Shown: positions 33,362-44,317 of the stretch, piece after piece
Layout: each line of letters begins with the position of its first letter
How positions within the stretch are numbered: the first letter of the stretch is position 1
Source: Quillaja saponaria
Lineage: Eukaryota; Streptophyta; Magnoliopsida; Fabales; Quillajaceae
Reading direction: 5' to 3'
Length of the DNA: 64,000 nt
NCBI GenBank assembly: GCA_029379385.1
Contig: CM055614.1
Span: 18,209,994-18,273,993, forward strand
Position numbers and translations under genes: made by a program
Notes under the pieces: model-generated
Database searches by the model: none
What the model was told of the DNA's origin: nothing
What the model saw: only the letters and a program-made list of their open reading frames with translations

Positions 33362-33901
33362 TTAGTCTTGAACCCTTATTGTAAGCTCACCTTTTTGCAC
33401 ATCAATTAGGGTTCTACCATTAGCTAAGAAAGATCTTCCAAGAATGATAGAGATTTTCCTATCTTCTTCTATGTTAAGTATAATAAAATCAGGAGGAAAA
33501 ATCAATTTATCAAATTTCACTAACACATCCTCTATTATTCCCCTTGGATAGGTTAACGACCTATCATCTAATTGCAATGTAACTGTTGTAGGCTTAACTT
33601 CCCCCAAACCTAAATTCTGACATATAAACAAAGGCATTAAATTAATACTAGCTTCTAGATCATATAAAACCTTACCAAAAAATTGAGTACTAATACTACA
33701 AGGGATAGTAAAACTACCTAGATCCTTTAACTTTGGTAGGAGTTTCTTTTGTAGTATAGCATTACATTCTTCAGTGAGAGCAATGGTTTCATACTCACCT
33801 AACATCCACTTCTTAGACAAGATGTCCTTCATGAACTTGACATAACTTGACATTTGTTCTAAAGCTTTAACAAATGGTATGTTAATGTAGAGCTTTTTCA
33901 A
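33362..33901 (-). pseudogene. Aspartic protease of E3, longest intact piece (179 codons)
   Basis: One of the longest uninterrupted frames in the window. It begins in the gag-protease linker (M-S-S-Y-V-K-F-M-K-D-I-L-S-K), runs through L-T-E-E-C-N-A-I-L and L-G-S-F-T-I-P-C, and reaches the active site as Y-D-L-E-A-S-I-N-L-M-P: catalytic Asp kept, but the normally invariant Gly of D-L-G is Glu. [11 protein letters not shown] and I-L-G-R-S-F-L-A follow. The G-to-E change should disable the protease. The ATG is an internal Met of the polyprotein, not a true start. Confidence 0.82.
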
Positions 33902-33909
33902 CAGTTCTT

Positions 33910-35676
33910 GAAATATTTAGAATTGCTAGTCAAGATCCTTCTTTTGGAATCTTTGAGTAAAAGGTAATGGAGAAGTAGCCACAATAGATTTATTGGTTTG
34001 ATCTTTTCCCTCTTTCTTTTCAATTAATGTATCTACTTCAATTGGTTTATTCATAACTTCAGCTAGTTTATTTGGCTCCTCAACTGTCTTACCACTTCTA
34101 AGGGTGATGGCCTTGTATTGCTCTTTATCCTTCTTTGGATTAGGCTCGATGTCACTAGGGAGGGCATCTTGAGGCCTACATGTCAGGGCATTGGCTAGCT
34201 AGCCTATTTATGTCTCAAGAGCTCTTAAAGAAGACGGATCACTGAGTCATTCCTAAATATGTACTACATGAACATGTCCTCCAAGGATGGCTTTTTCTTA
34301 AGTGCAGCCATTAGTCTTGCTTGTGGTTGAAAACCGGGAAGGTAGTTAGGCTTCGCAATATTTGAAGTAGGCACAGTAGATTCATTGGTTTGATCTTTTT
34401 CCTTTCTTTTCAATTGAAGTATCTACTTTAATTGGGTTTATTCACAACTTTAGCTTGTTTATTTGGCTCTTTAACTGTCTTACCACTTCTAAGGGTGATG
34501 GCCTTGTATTGCTTTTTATCCTTCCTTGGATTAGGCTCGATGTCACTAAGGAGGGCATCTTGAAGCCTATTTTTCAGGGCATTGGCCAACTTGCCTATTT
34601 GTGTCTTAAGAGCTCTTAAAGAAGCCGGATCACTGAGTCATTCCTAGATATGTACTGCATGGACATGTCTTCCAAGGATGGATTTTTCTCAAGTGTAGCC
34701 ATTGGTCTTGCTTGAGGTTGAAAACTAGGAGGGTAATTAGGCTTTGTAGTATTTGAAGTCCCTTGATTGTTCTAACTAAAATTAGAATGGTTTCTCCTTC
34801 CTGGGTTATAAGTGTTGGAGAAAGTATTCTTTTGCCTATTATAATTGGGCATTAGCCACTAGTATGACCATCTCCACATATTTCACAAGCCATAACTTGA
34901 TTCTTGATTACCAGAACCCCAAGTGTATCAAACCTTTTAGCTAGACCAGCCACTTGTGATGTTAAGATAATGAGGACGTCTAACTCATATACCCCAACTA
35001 CTCTACGAGTTGCAAGTCGCTCAGATGGTCATTGATAATTATTTGAAGCCATTGCTTCCGATAGCTCATATGCTTCATCAATGGACTTTCCCATTAATGC
35101 ACTGCCAACTATGGTATCAATGGTGGTTCTTGTTTGGCTAACCAAACTATTGTAGAAGGTTTGGACTTACAGCCACTTTGGAATGCAATGGTGGGTGCAC
35201 TACCTCAACAAGTCTTCGTATCTTTCTCATGCTTCATAAAGAGATTTTTGGTCATTTTGCATGAATGAGGTAATTTCATCCCGCAACTTAGCTATTTTGG
35301 CTGGTGGAAAGAATTTTGATAAGAACTTTTGAGCCAAGTCCATCCATCTAGTGATGGAGTGGGATAGCAAGGAGTACAACCAACTTCTCACCTTATCTCG
35401 AAGTGAGAAAGGAAAAAGCCTTAGACGAATAGCATCATCAGAAATGCCATTGTACTTGAAAAGGTCGCACAATTCTAAGAACATCACAAGATGGGTATTA
35501 TGATCATCATTTGGAAGGCTAGCAAATTGTGCCATTTATTAGATCATTTGAATCTGGCCAGGCTTAACTTACAATTTATTAGCTTGAATTTCCGGCTGGT
35601 GGATGCTGGAATGAAGGCCTTCCACTAAGGGGACAATATAGTCCCTTAAAGCCTTAGGCTTTTGTTCATTAGACAT
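33910..35676 (-). pseudogene. Gag of E3
   Basis: The likely start is the ATG at 35676-35674 (M-S-N-E-Q-K). The open piece 35535-35227 is the retrotransposon gag core: D-D-A-I-R-L-R-L-F-P-F-S-L-R-D-K, then S-W-L, and F-L-S-K-F-F-P-P-A-K. Downstream, a zinc knuckle C-E-I-C-G-D-G-H (near 34900-34865) keeps its ligands but is followed by a stop. The C-terminal linker contains a tandem duplication (33981-34761). Particle protein of the element. Confidence 0.8.
33981..34761 (-). repeat. Tandem duplication in the gag-protease linker
   Basis: Two adjacent copies of a unit of about 391 bases, 33981-34371 and 34372-34761. Shared landmarks include GGCTCGATGTCACTA (34144 and 34533) and CGGATCACTGAGTCATTCCT (34235 and 34627). 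The copies differ by scattered substitutions, so the duplication is old. Athila relatives in this window (E2, E4) show only one copy. Confidence 0.85.
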
Positions 35677-35867
35677 TGCTGGATTTTGCAAAGTAGCTTA
35701 TTGGTTCTCCTTTTGAAGTCTTCAAATTGTCTTTTCGATCTCGAGATCAAAAGGAACTGACTTCCAAGTTACGAGTTCTTTGCATAGACTTAAAACAAAA
35801 AAGAAAACATATGAATTAAAACTAGAACTGGTTGGTATTAATATTAACAACAATAGAATAATTCCAT

Positions 35868-35886
35868 GGCAACAGCCCTAAATACT
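35868..35886 (-). other. Degenerate primer binding site of E3
   Basis: Just inside the 5' LTR the minus strand reads AGGGCTGTTGCCATGGAATT. This matches the E6 tRNA-Asp-type site TGGTGCCGTTGCCGAGGAAT at most positions. Confidence 0.65.
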
Positions 35887-37388
35887 TGTTGTGAAAAATT
35901 CTATGCAAGCACAAGTATTGTTTAAACAAGTAATAAAGGGTAAGTTAAGTATTGTTCCCACAAGGAGTTAATTCTATCAAGTAAGTACTAAAATTTACCA
36001 ACTCCAACTTTATCCAGACAATTGAAAATTTAAGATTGTTATCATGATAAACTAAGTAAGTAAATAAAACGACTGAACTTGAGATCATGTAGAGAAAACC
36101 TAGGATTATAATTCCCTCACACTTCATTTCTTGCCTTTATCCTATCATACTTAGTTATGATATTATGTTATTAACCAAGTGTTTTAAGTTAATTATAAGT
36201 ATCTTTCGAATTGCTTATAATTCATACCTTAGTCAATCAATTCACTATATGTCTATGAAAATTGAATTAAGCAAGGTTCATTAAGAACAAACCTAATTTG
36301 GCTACACAAGGTACATAGGTATATGTCTATCCTATATGCAAATCAAATTCAACCAACTACGTGAATGAATTCAAACATGTGTTATATCATTTCAGGCTAA
36401 CCTAGATTTCATTTTTCAAGGTTCCTCTAAATTACCGAATCTATCCAATTGGTAAACAAGCAAGTAGAAGCAATGAACAAAGAATGACATACATAACAAT
36501 AATATCAAACCCTAAGCAATCCACAGATAAAATCAAATCAAATTACATGTGAGTTCTATCATGACCCTGGAAAAAGGATTTAGTTCATGCCACTAGATGT
36601 AAACATGACTATAGTTAAGCAAAACATTAACATCATACAAAGAAATTAAAGGAAAGAAGGAATAAGAGAAAACTAAGAAGATGTTGGTCTCTGAGCTATT
36701 CAAAATCCTTTGCTTCTCTAGCTCTAAGTACTCTCAATCAACTCTATATCTCTAGAAATCCCTTACTCATTTGTGTGTTTAGAATCCCCAAGCCCTTTCT
36801 CTCTATAAGCTTTCAAAATTATGAGTTAGAGTCAATTTCAAAGTAATTTTATCGTGCCAGTGCCCAAGCCACAACTTTTCGGTGCCCCAGCACTAATTTT
36901 AGGAAGAAAAAAGAGGTTGGGCACCCCAGTACCAAGTCAGCACCAAGTCAACGCTTATTTCCTGGCGCCTAGGCACCCAACACCTCTAGTTAAACAATTT
37001 TTAGCCGAACTTGGGCGCCCTAGTGCCCACTTTCTGGCGCCTTAGTACTAAACACTACTGTCTTGCAATTTTCAGCGCTGCAGCCTTGGTTTTTCATGAC
37101 CCAGGTGCTCAACGAGCTGAAATCTTATCCCTTGAGCAATTGGTCTTCAAAAAGAACTCCTTGAAGCTTGTACCTTCAAAACACATAACCAAAGTTTAAT
37201 AGGAATGAAACTCCTATTTAAAAAGATAAATTCTAAGCAATAATAACTAAAAAACATGACATTTTAATGCACTACAAATTAATCTACAAACTAAGCTAAA
37301 ACTAAACAATTCGTAATGCATAACTCAAGAACCTAGCTAAAATGAATGTACAATGTGATGTAATATAAGTTATTTCATGAACTTATCA
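35887..37388 (-). repeat. 5' LTR of E3 (1502 bp)
   Basis: On the plus strand it runs from TGTTGTGAAAAATT to GAACTTATCA at 37388. It carries the GC-rich block (about 36855-37090: GTGCCCCAGCAC, GGCGCCTAGGCACCC and similar) and a TATA-like TATAGAG (minus) near 36806. It is longer than the 3' LTR, which lost internal blocks. Confidence 0.9.
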
Positions 37389-37393
37389 GGCCT
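37389..37393. repeat. Target site duplication of E3, right copy (GGCCT)
   Basis: Perfect match to 25783-25787. Confidence 0.88.
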
Positions 37394-37880
37394 AAAGCTC
37401 CTTTAATAATCCATAATTCTATTATGATTACTAATGAGCCTTTAGACTCCTAGTGGCCTAAATCCAATTAGGATTTCCATTAGGCATGTTCTTGGCTTTC
37501 AAGAAAACTAGTCTTGCCATATATGCATAGGTAACAATTACCTTTTTCACCCTTATGTGTTTTGAAGTTAACTATTAATTCCAAGACTCCATTAATTCTT
37601 CTAGGTTCTTAATGTAAGTAAATTAAAGTGTCTATCCTATTAGGTTTTGTCATACATTAGCAACAAATATAACTTGATACTTTCTAAGAAGTACAATTAA
37701 ATTCAAACACTTTTAATTTAACATTGGTTTTTCTAAACCAACCAACTTAGATTCATAGATCAAGAATGACATCTAGCAATGTATCATGACCACCCAAGTA
37801 CAAGCAAAGTTAAGATCATTGATCAAACCTTTTAGTGCTTGGTCAGCCATGTAATTTAATCCTTTCATCAAACATATCCT
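37394..37880 (-). repeat. Probable U3 part of the Copia-L LTR beyond E3
   Basis: This stretch was contiguous with 25787 before E3 inserted. It has no gene. On the minus strand, phrases near 37740-37800 (GATGTCATTCTTGATC and following) look like copia U3 sequence. The limit at about 37880 is set by where the plus-strand copia leader begins. Inference from position. Confidence 0.4.
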
Positions 37881-39217
37881 GAGATAGACATAGGGCAATG
37901 ATTATAATGTTAACCCCAAAATATAAAACTTGGTGTTTAGGGTTTTAGAATTGTTTAGAACCCTAAAATTAGTGAAATTGGATTTTACAGTTTCTAGGTT
38001 TTGGAATTGTTTCAAACCCTAAGAGTTTCATTTTATAGGATTTTAGGATTTGGGATTGTTCCCAACCCTGAAATATAGTAAATTGACTAAAACCAAGTGA
38101 AAGCCAAGGTAAAAGCTAAGGCCCCTAGCTGGCTACCAAGGCAACACCATTAATGGCCAAGGCCAAGGGTATGGCCAAGGCCTAGGCCTAGACCATTCTC
38201 CGAAATAGGGTTATTTTGGAGAAATTTCTAAAATAAGAGGAATTTTTAACAAATTGGTTAAATTATATTTTCTAAGTTGTTAGTGAAATTTAATTTAAAT
38301 AGCATGTTGATCCATAAGTAATTAACAATCAAAATATTCTAAGTTTTGTATTATGAATGTATGACAAGTGGAATAATTAGAATATGGGTGATTATGGACC
38401 ACACATGCATTTTGAATGTATGCTTTGTTTGGTATTTTTGGAAAATAGGGTCTGCGTACTATGCCTTATCTCCATCTCTATGTAAATTCTCTTCTCATCT
38501 AACTACTCTCGAATGTAACTGAGGTTTCTTACAAATATGTTATAAATGACTGTATGTATGTATGCGTGCTTACCATAGTCAGACATTAGGATTCAAATCT
38601 ACCCACAACTAAAGTTCCCTCTTAATTATTAAGTCACATGTTAAGAACATGTTGTCTCCCATTATTGTGGCATAATGGAAATTCTATTTACTTCTATTTG
38701 TTTGGCCCTTGTCAAGGTAGTCATACATTGAACTCAATTATGCAATAGAATATTTATGATATATTAGAATAACGATTAGGACTTAATTAACACAATAGTC
38801 AAGGCTATCTTGTTTTTAAGGCTATGCTTAGGTATCAATTAAAATTAATAAAATGATAAGGTAATGTCAACCTAAAGCCCTAGGAATTTACAAGAGATGT
38901 AAACCATAGTTATTCAGTTATTTAAGATTGTTTTGTTTTGTTAAGCCCCCCCTAAAATCAAAATGAAATTAAATAATATCCTGGCCTAACTATGAATATC
39001 ATGAGATGATATTACCAACCTAATTCTAAAGGTCTTTAGATTTGATAAAATAGTGGAAGTAACCAAATTAAATAAAGGCATTTTAATTTGGTATATGCAT
39101 TAAATAAATACAAACAAGTATGTTCTAGCTTTATATCTATGTTGTTAGAATGACAAATAATTTTTCACTTAGATCAATATTAGAATCTAACAAGTTGACC
39201 AGCTCCGACTATTTAGA

Positions 39218-39895
39218 TTGGTATTGCAATCCAAAATTGTATTGAAACAAGAAATGATTTCCTATGTAATAGAGGGAGACATCCCTTTGGCTCTAGTTGA
39301 AGGTGTGCGTATTTATGAGGAATTTGATTTCTATAATTATCAGAATCACCTGGATAACAATGAACAAGAAGTATTTGTGATACTGAATTCTATGTTACAA
39401 GAGCTTCAAAGGCAGTATGAGAACATGGATGCCTACATAATTATTATGAACTTGTAAGAGTTATATAATAAGCAAGGCAGAGCCAAAAGGTTCTATATAT
39501 CCAAGGACTTGTTTAGCTATAAGGGGGCAAAAAGTTCTTTAGTAAATATTCACATATTGAAGATGGAAACAACTTTACTCGAGTTACTTAACATGTTGAA
39601 AACTGTAAAGGGCAATATCAAGAAAGATAAAGCACAAGTGATGCTGATAAGTGGTTCTTCTAGACTCAAGTCAAAGGGCAAGAAGAAAAAGTCTAAGAGA
39701 AAGACCAAAGCCACTGGTGGCATCAAGAAGGATAAGGCCAAACCCACATGTTTTCATTGTGAGAAAGAAGGCCATCATAAAAGGAATTGTAAAGCATACT
39801 TTAATGCTGTGAAGGACAAGATGCTTAGTGAAACTTCTACTTCATATACATTTGTGATTAAGGTTAATCTATCATATTCAAGCCTTAGCTCTTGA
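39218..39895 (+). pseudogene. Gag of Copia-R
   Basis: Two open pieces (39218-39457 and 39509-39895) separated by a stop. The first has D-I-P-L-A-L-V-E-G-V and Y-E-E-F-D-F. The second has E-L-L-N-M-L-K-T-V-K-G-N, a basic Lys/Ser tail, and a full CCHC knuckle, C-F-H-C-E-K-E-G-H-H-K-R-N-C at 39749-39789, with all ligands intact. Copia-L has lost the two leading Cys. Plant copia gag is usually about 250-350 residues, so most of the domain is represented. Confidence 0.78.
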
Positions 39896-40330
39896 GTATT
39901 AGATACTGGTTATGGTTCTCACATTTGTAATAATGTATAGAAACTAAAGAACAAAAGGATGCTTAGCAAGGGTGAAGTATACCTATGAATGGAAAATGGA
40001 GCAAGAATAGTTGCATTAGCTATAGGGTCTTACTTTTTGCAATTGCCATCTGGCATGATAGTTTTACTAGATAATTGTTATTTTGTTCTAGTTATTTCTA
40101 AGAACAATAATTCTATATCTTGTTTGGATAAGAAAGGAAAATAGGTTTTCCTTCTCTTTAAATGGAGTTTATTATGGATGTGTTGTTTTGAACAATGGAT
40201 TATATGTTCTAGAATTAACTAATATTATCCTCAACCTAATTATTAAGAAACCCAAATTAGATAGTCTAAAATCTTTCTACTTATGGCATTATAGACTAGG
40301 TCACATAATTTGACTATGATTGCTAGATTA
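39890..40330 (+). pseudogene. Copia-R protease and pre-integrase region
   Basis: The frame reads V-L-D-T-G-Y-G-S-H-I-C-N-N near 39900, matching the copia protease active site D-S-G-A-S-S-H-I-C with Asp kept and two changes (S to T, A to Y). Further on is a G-S-Y-F-L-Q-L-P-S-G motif, then S-F-Y-L-W-H-Y-R-L-G-H-I (about 40275-40310), the pre-integrase motif L-W-H-x-R-L-G-H-I intact. In-frame stops occur at several points. Confidence 0.72.
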
Positions 40331-40790
40331 CACTAAGGTGGATATCTAGATTTATTTGATTATGAATCATATGGAACATGTGAATCCCATCTATTCGAAA
40401 GAAATGACTAAGAAACTTTTCACAATTAAAGGGTTACGTGCTACTGAGTTACTAGAACTCATTCACTTCGATATTTATGGAGCAATGATTATATATACAT
40501 GCAAGCGGTGGACATTCCTACTTCATAACCTTTATTGACGACAAGTCAAGGTATGGGTATGTATATCTTATGAGATACAAGTCTGAATCTATGAAAAGTT
40601 CAAAGAATTTAGGAGTGAGGTAAAGAAACTAACTGGTAAAAGTATTAAGACAATTAAATCTGAACAAGGTGGAGAATACCTTAGCCAGGAGTTCTTAGAC
40701 TATTTAAAGGATAATGTGATTCTATCTCAATGGATTCCTCCTTGTACATCACAACTCATTTATGTATCCGAAAGAAGGAATTTCAGGGAT
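40331..40790 (+). pseudogene. Copia-R integrase core, truncated
   Basis: The open piece 40356-40538 has E-L-L-E-L-I-H-F-D-I-Y-G, carrying the first catalytic Asp. Downstream, K-S-E-Q-G-G-E-Y-L-S (about 40650-40690) is the second block, with Glu where copia integrases have Asp. The sequence breaks off soon after Y-V-S-E-R-R-N near 40775, a little past where the third acidic residue would lie. Stops and frameshifts are present. Confidence 0.7.
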
Positions 40791-41125
40791 TGAAATACGT
40801 TAAATTTTACTTCCTCATTATTAACCCTTATAATGAGTTTACCTTTTTGGACATCAAATAATGTCCTCCTCGTGGCTAGAAAAGGTCTTCCTAAAATAAT
40901 AGGTACCTTTCTATCTTTTTTCATGTCAAGGACTATAAAATCAAAAGGGAAGATTAATGTGTCTATCTTCATAAGAACGTCCTCTACCACTCCCTTAGGA
41001 TATGTGAGTGATCTATTGGCTAATTGAAGAGTGACGTAGGTGGATTTTACTTCTCCTTTTCCTAGCTTTTGATAAATAGATAAGGGCATTAAATTTATAT
41101 TAGCACCTAAGTCACATAATGCCAT
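40790..41125 (-). pseudogene. Aspartic protease with intact active site motif
   Basis: The frame reads A-L-C-D-L-G-A-N-I-N-L-M-P-L-S at its start; the DLG active site is intact, unlike E3. It continues with L-Q-L-A-N-R-S-L-T-Y-P-K-G-V-V-E-D-V-L-M-K and I-L-G-R-P-F-L-A-T, the complete Athila protease signature. It ends with R-V-N-N-E-E-V-K-F-N-V-F-Q-S-L-K-F at about 40795, where copia sequence begins; the last codons to 40760 are fortuitous. Upstream is a frame break, so this is a fragment. Confidence 0.8.
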
Positions 41126-41936
41126 ACCAAAATATTATATTCTTATTGTGCAAGGAATGGTAAACCTACTTGGATCCTTCAATTTAGAAAAAGCTTTTTT
41201 TGAAGTATGGCACTGCACTCTTCAGTAAGTGCCACTATTTCATAATCACATGCCTTTTCTTTTTAGACAGAATGTCCTTCATAAATTTAGCGTAGCTTGG
41301 CATTTGTTCAAGAGCTTCGGGGAATAGAATTTTTATATGGAGCTTTCTAAACACATCTAGAAATTTCTAGAATTATTTATGGAGGTTCTGTTTTTGGAAT
41401 GTTTGAGGGAATGGAAGAGGAGGAGTTGCTTTTGGTGGTTCAGCTCTTACCTTCTCCTCCTTCTTTTCAGTAGGTAATTCTTCTTCATTTGCTTCTTTAG
41501 GAGCCTCAGCCTCAACCTTAGTTTTCTTTTTAGGCTCTTTTAACTCTTTTCTGCTTCGGAGAGTGATTACTTGCAGTGTTCTTTGTTCTCCTTCCTTAGG
41601 TTCGCCTCGGTGTCACTAGGAAGGCACCTTGAGGTTTACTTTTCAAAGCATTGGCCAGTTGGCCAACTTGTGCTTCTAATGTTCTCAAGGATGCTAATTA
41701 GCTTTGTTGAGCTTGAAATCCAGGTGAGGGATTGGGCCTTGTAGCATTTTGTGCCCCTGGATTATTCCAATCAAAGTTTAGATGATTTCTCCACCCCATA
41801 TTATATGTGTTGCAATAAGGGTTATTTTGGCGGTTGAAGTTGGCTACATATTGTACAGCTTCAGTATTTTGGCATTAATTAATTGAGTAACCTTCGCCTC
41901 ATGCTTCACAAACCATAGCAATAGCCTTAGACATCT
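40790..41936 (-). mobile_element. Athila-like gag-protease fragment, minus strand
   Basis: It holds a protease (40760-41125 frame), the gag-protease linker and, at its right end, a gag zinc-knuckle region (minus strand A-C-E-A-x-G-E-G-Y near 41895). It is cut on the left by Copia-R and on the right by an LTR. It is homologous, in inverted orientation, to the start of E4 (43165-44290). Confidence 0.75.
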
Positions 41937-43165
41937 GTTGTTGTTGTAGATTTTAATACGCAAGTGCACGTATATCTAACAAATAATATAGAATAAGTCA
42001 AGTATAGTTCCCACTGTGGAATTAAGTCTAATAATGCGAAGTACTAATATATATCAATCCTAAAATTATTCAGATGGTTGAAACTTTCAACTGTTTAGTG
42101 AAATTATTAAAGCAACAGAACAATTGAATTTGAGAATAAAAGAGATGAACCTAAGATCACAACTTCCTTCGCACTTCACTTAACTCACTTTTATCATATC
42201 ATGCTTAGATTCATGGCATCATATAATTAACCTAGAGTTCTAAATCAATTATAAGTATATTTCGAATTGCTTATAATTTATACCCTACTTAAACAATTCA
42301 CTATTTGTCTATAAGAATTGAATTAAGCAAGATTCATTAAGACTAGACCTAAACATGTCATATAGATATATGTCTATCCTACAGGCAAATCAAATTCACA
42401 CAACTAAGTGAATAAATTCAACCATAAGTTATATTATTCAAGGTTAACTTAGATTTCTTTTGTCAAGGTCCCTCTAAATTACCACATCAATCTATTTGGT
42501 GATCAAGCAACTAGAAGCATTAAACATGGAATGACATAAATAACATAAATACCAAACCCTAAGCAATCCATAAATAAAATCAAGTCAAGTTACATGTGAG
42601 TTCCATTGTAATCATAGAAAAGAAATTTAGTTCATGCTACTTAGTGTAAACATGACTATAACTAAGTAAATAATCTAGAAAATACAAAGTACTAAAAGGA
42701 AGGAAGAATAAACTAAAAATTATGAAGGTTGTCAATTTTCAAGCTCTTAATCTCCTTGCTCGTCTCGCTCCTCTTGCTCCTTGCACTCTCAATCAACTCT
42801 CTATTTCTAGAAATTCCTTCCTTAAGTGTATCTGTTGAAACCTTAGGCCTTTTCTCTCTTATAAACCTCAAAATAAGAGTAGGAGTTCAATTTCGAATAG
42901 ATTTCTCAGGCCAGCACTGCAGCCATGGTTTTCCAGTGCCACAGCACTAATTTTCGAACGAAATAGGGGACTTGCACAATGGTGGGTGCCTAGGCTATAG
43001 AAGTCTGGCTCAATGGCGCTAGGTCCAGCGTCTAGGTGCCAACTTCTTGCAGTCTAGGCCCCAGATAACTCTATTTGGCCAAGAGCTTGGACACCTAGCC
43101 TCCAACCTCCTGCAACCTAGGCTCCAGACCTGTTTAGCCTTTTCAGTGTTACAGCCTTAATTCCA
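41937..43165 (-). repeat. Truncated minus-strand LTR between inverted gag-pro pieces
   Basis: On the plus strand it starts TGTTGTAGATTTTAATACGC and has CAAGTGCACGTATATC, like the E3 LTR start. It resembles 35887-37080 throughout and has a GC-rich dyad block at about 42905-43150. The last roughly 300 bases of a full LTR are missing at the right, where E4 gag sequence begins. No PBS adjoins it on the left; gag zinc-knuckle sequence does, so it is an insertion or a rearrangement. Confidence 0.72.
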
Positions 43166-43700
43166 ATACATATAATCCAGGGTGGAGAAACTACCTAAAC
43201 TTTGGTTGGAATAACAAGGATCACAAACTGCAAAGCCTAATCCACCTCCTAGATTTCAAGCTTAATAAAGGCAAGCAGCTCCTAAAAAAAAGCCATCCTT
43301 GGAAGACATGTTTCTGAAATACATGTCTTGAACTGATTCTATTATTCAAAGCTAAGTTGTATCCTTGAGAACATTAGAGATACAAATTGAGCAGCTAGCA
43401 AATGCTTTGACTAGTAGACCTCATGGTGCCCTTCATAGTGATACTAACGTAAACCCAAGGAAGAAGAGTAAGGAACAATGTAAATTAATAACTCTTAGGA
43501 GTGAAAAAGAGTTAGAGGAGTAGAAAAAGTAAATATAAGATGATAAAATCCCTATATCTCCTACTAAAGAGGAAATAGCAACAAAAGTTATAGAGGAGAA
43601 GGAAAATAAGGTAGTTATTGAACCTAAAAAGGCAAACCCTCCTCTTCCATTCCCCTAAAGGTTCCATAAGTAAAACCTTGACAAGCAAATACAGAAATTT
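43165..43700 (+). pseudogene. Gag C-terminal fragment of E4
   Basis: It starts at ACATATAATCCAGGGTGGAG, homologous to the minus strand of 41830-41700 just downstream of the zinc knuckle. The phrase AAGCCATCCTTGG near 43302 matches the reverse complement of E3 gag near 34300 and 34680. No frame stays open for long. The knuckle itself is absent because of the truncation. Confidence 0.65.
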
Positions 43701-43739
43701 CTAGATGTGTTCAAGAAACTCCACATAAACATTCTCTTT

Positions 43740-44290
43740 GCAGAAGTGCTTAAGCAAATATTAAGCTATACAAAATTCATGAAAGACATCTTGTCTAAGA
43801 CGAGGAAGCCTGGTAATCATGAAACAGTTGCACTTACTAAAGAGTACAGCGCCATACTTTAAAAGAAGCTACCACCCAAGTTGAAAGATCTAGGTAGTTT
43901 TCCTATTCTTTGCACCATAGTCACACAATATTTTGGTAGGGCACTTTATGACTTAGGAGCTAGTAAAAATTTAATGCCCTTGTCAATTTATCAAAAGTTG
44001 AGAATAGATGAAGCAAAACCAACATCAGTAACTTTATAATTAGCTGATAGATCACTTAGACACCCTAGAGGAATTGTAGAGGATGTTCTAGTTAAGGTGG
44101 ACACATCGATCTTTCCTGCTAATTTCATATTTTTAGGCATAAAAGAGGATAGGGAGCTACTTATTATATTTGGAAGGCCTTTTCTAGCTACTGGTAGAAC
44201 ACTAATAGATGTCCAAAAAAGTGAACTCACCATGAGAGTAAATGATCAAGAGTTAAATTTAATGTATTTAAATCCACGAAATTCCCTCTA
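43740..44290 (+). pseudogene. Aspartic protease of E4
   Basis: K-F-M-K-D-I-L-S-K appears near 43775. The active site reads A-L-Y-D-L-G-A-S-K-N-L-M-P near 43940-43985, with D-L-G intact. A stop follows V-T-L near 44037. The open piece 44097-44290 carries V-D-T-S-I-F-P and I-F-G-R-P-F-L-A-T-G-R-T-L-I-D-V-Q. Matches E3 protease throughout. A minus-strand frame at 43991-44233 is its shadow. Confidence 0.75.
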
Positions 44291-44317
44291 GACCATGAAG
44301 AATATTTTGCAATTAAT

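Larger units (their letters stand above)
25788..37388 (-). mobile_element. E3: full-length Athila-like element, 11.6 kb, with intact ends
   Basis: Both LTRs are present with TG/CA ends and a perfect 5-bp duplication. On the minus strand: 5' LTR 37388-35887, primer site, gag, protease, RT, RNase H, integrase, spacer, ORF3, 3' UTR, polypurine tract, 3' LTR 26930-25788. The length is typical of plant Athila elements. Coding regions are broken by stops, and key residues are lost in protease, RT and integrase, so it is an old, inactive insertion. It sits inside a copia LTR. Confidence 0.92.
37881..40790 (+). mobile_element. Copia-R: Ty1/copia remnant on the plus strand
   Basis: Leader (37881-39217, no gene; CCCTAAA-type minisatellite at 37920-38090), gag, protease, pre-integrase and integrase core, then an abrupt end near 40790 at a gypsy fragment. 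No LTR or primer site is visible at the 5' end and RT is absent, so both sides are truncated. It is the inverted relative of Copia-L. Confidence 0.75.

Noticed and set aside
43991..44233. 80-codon minus-strand frame
   Set aside because: Shadow of the E4 protease, whose plus-strand motifs are clear. The same holds for 40833-41027, 33156-33213 and 39550-39747 opposite real gag/pro pieces.
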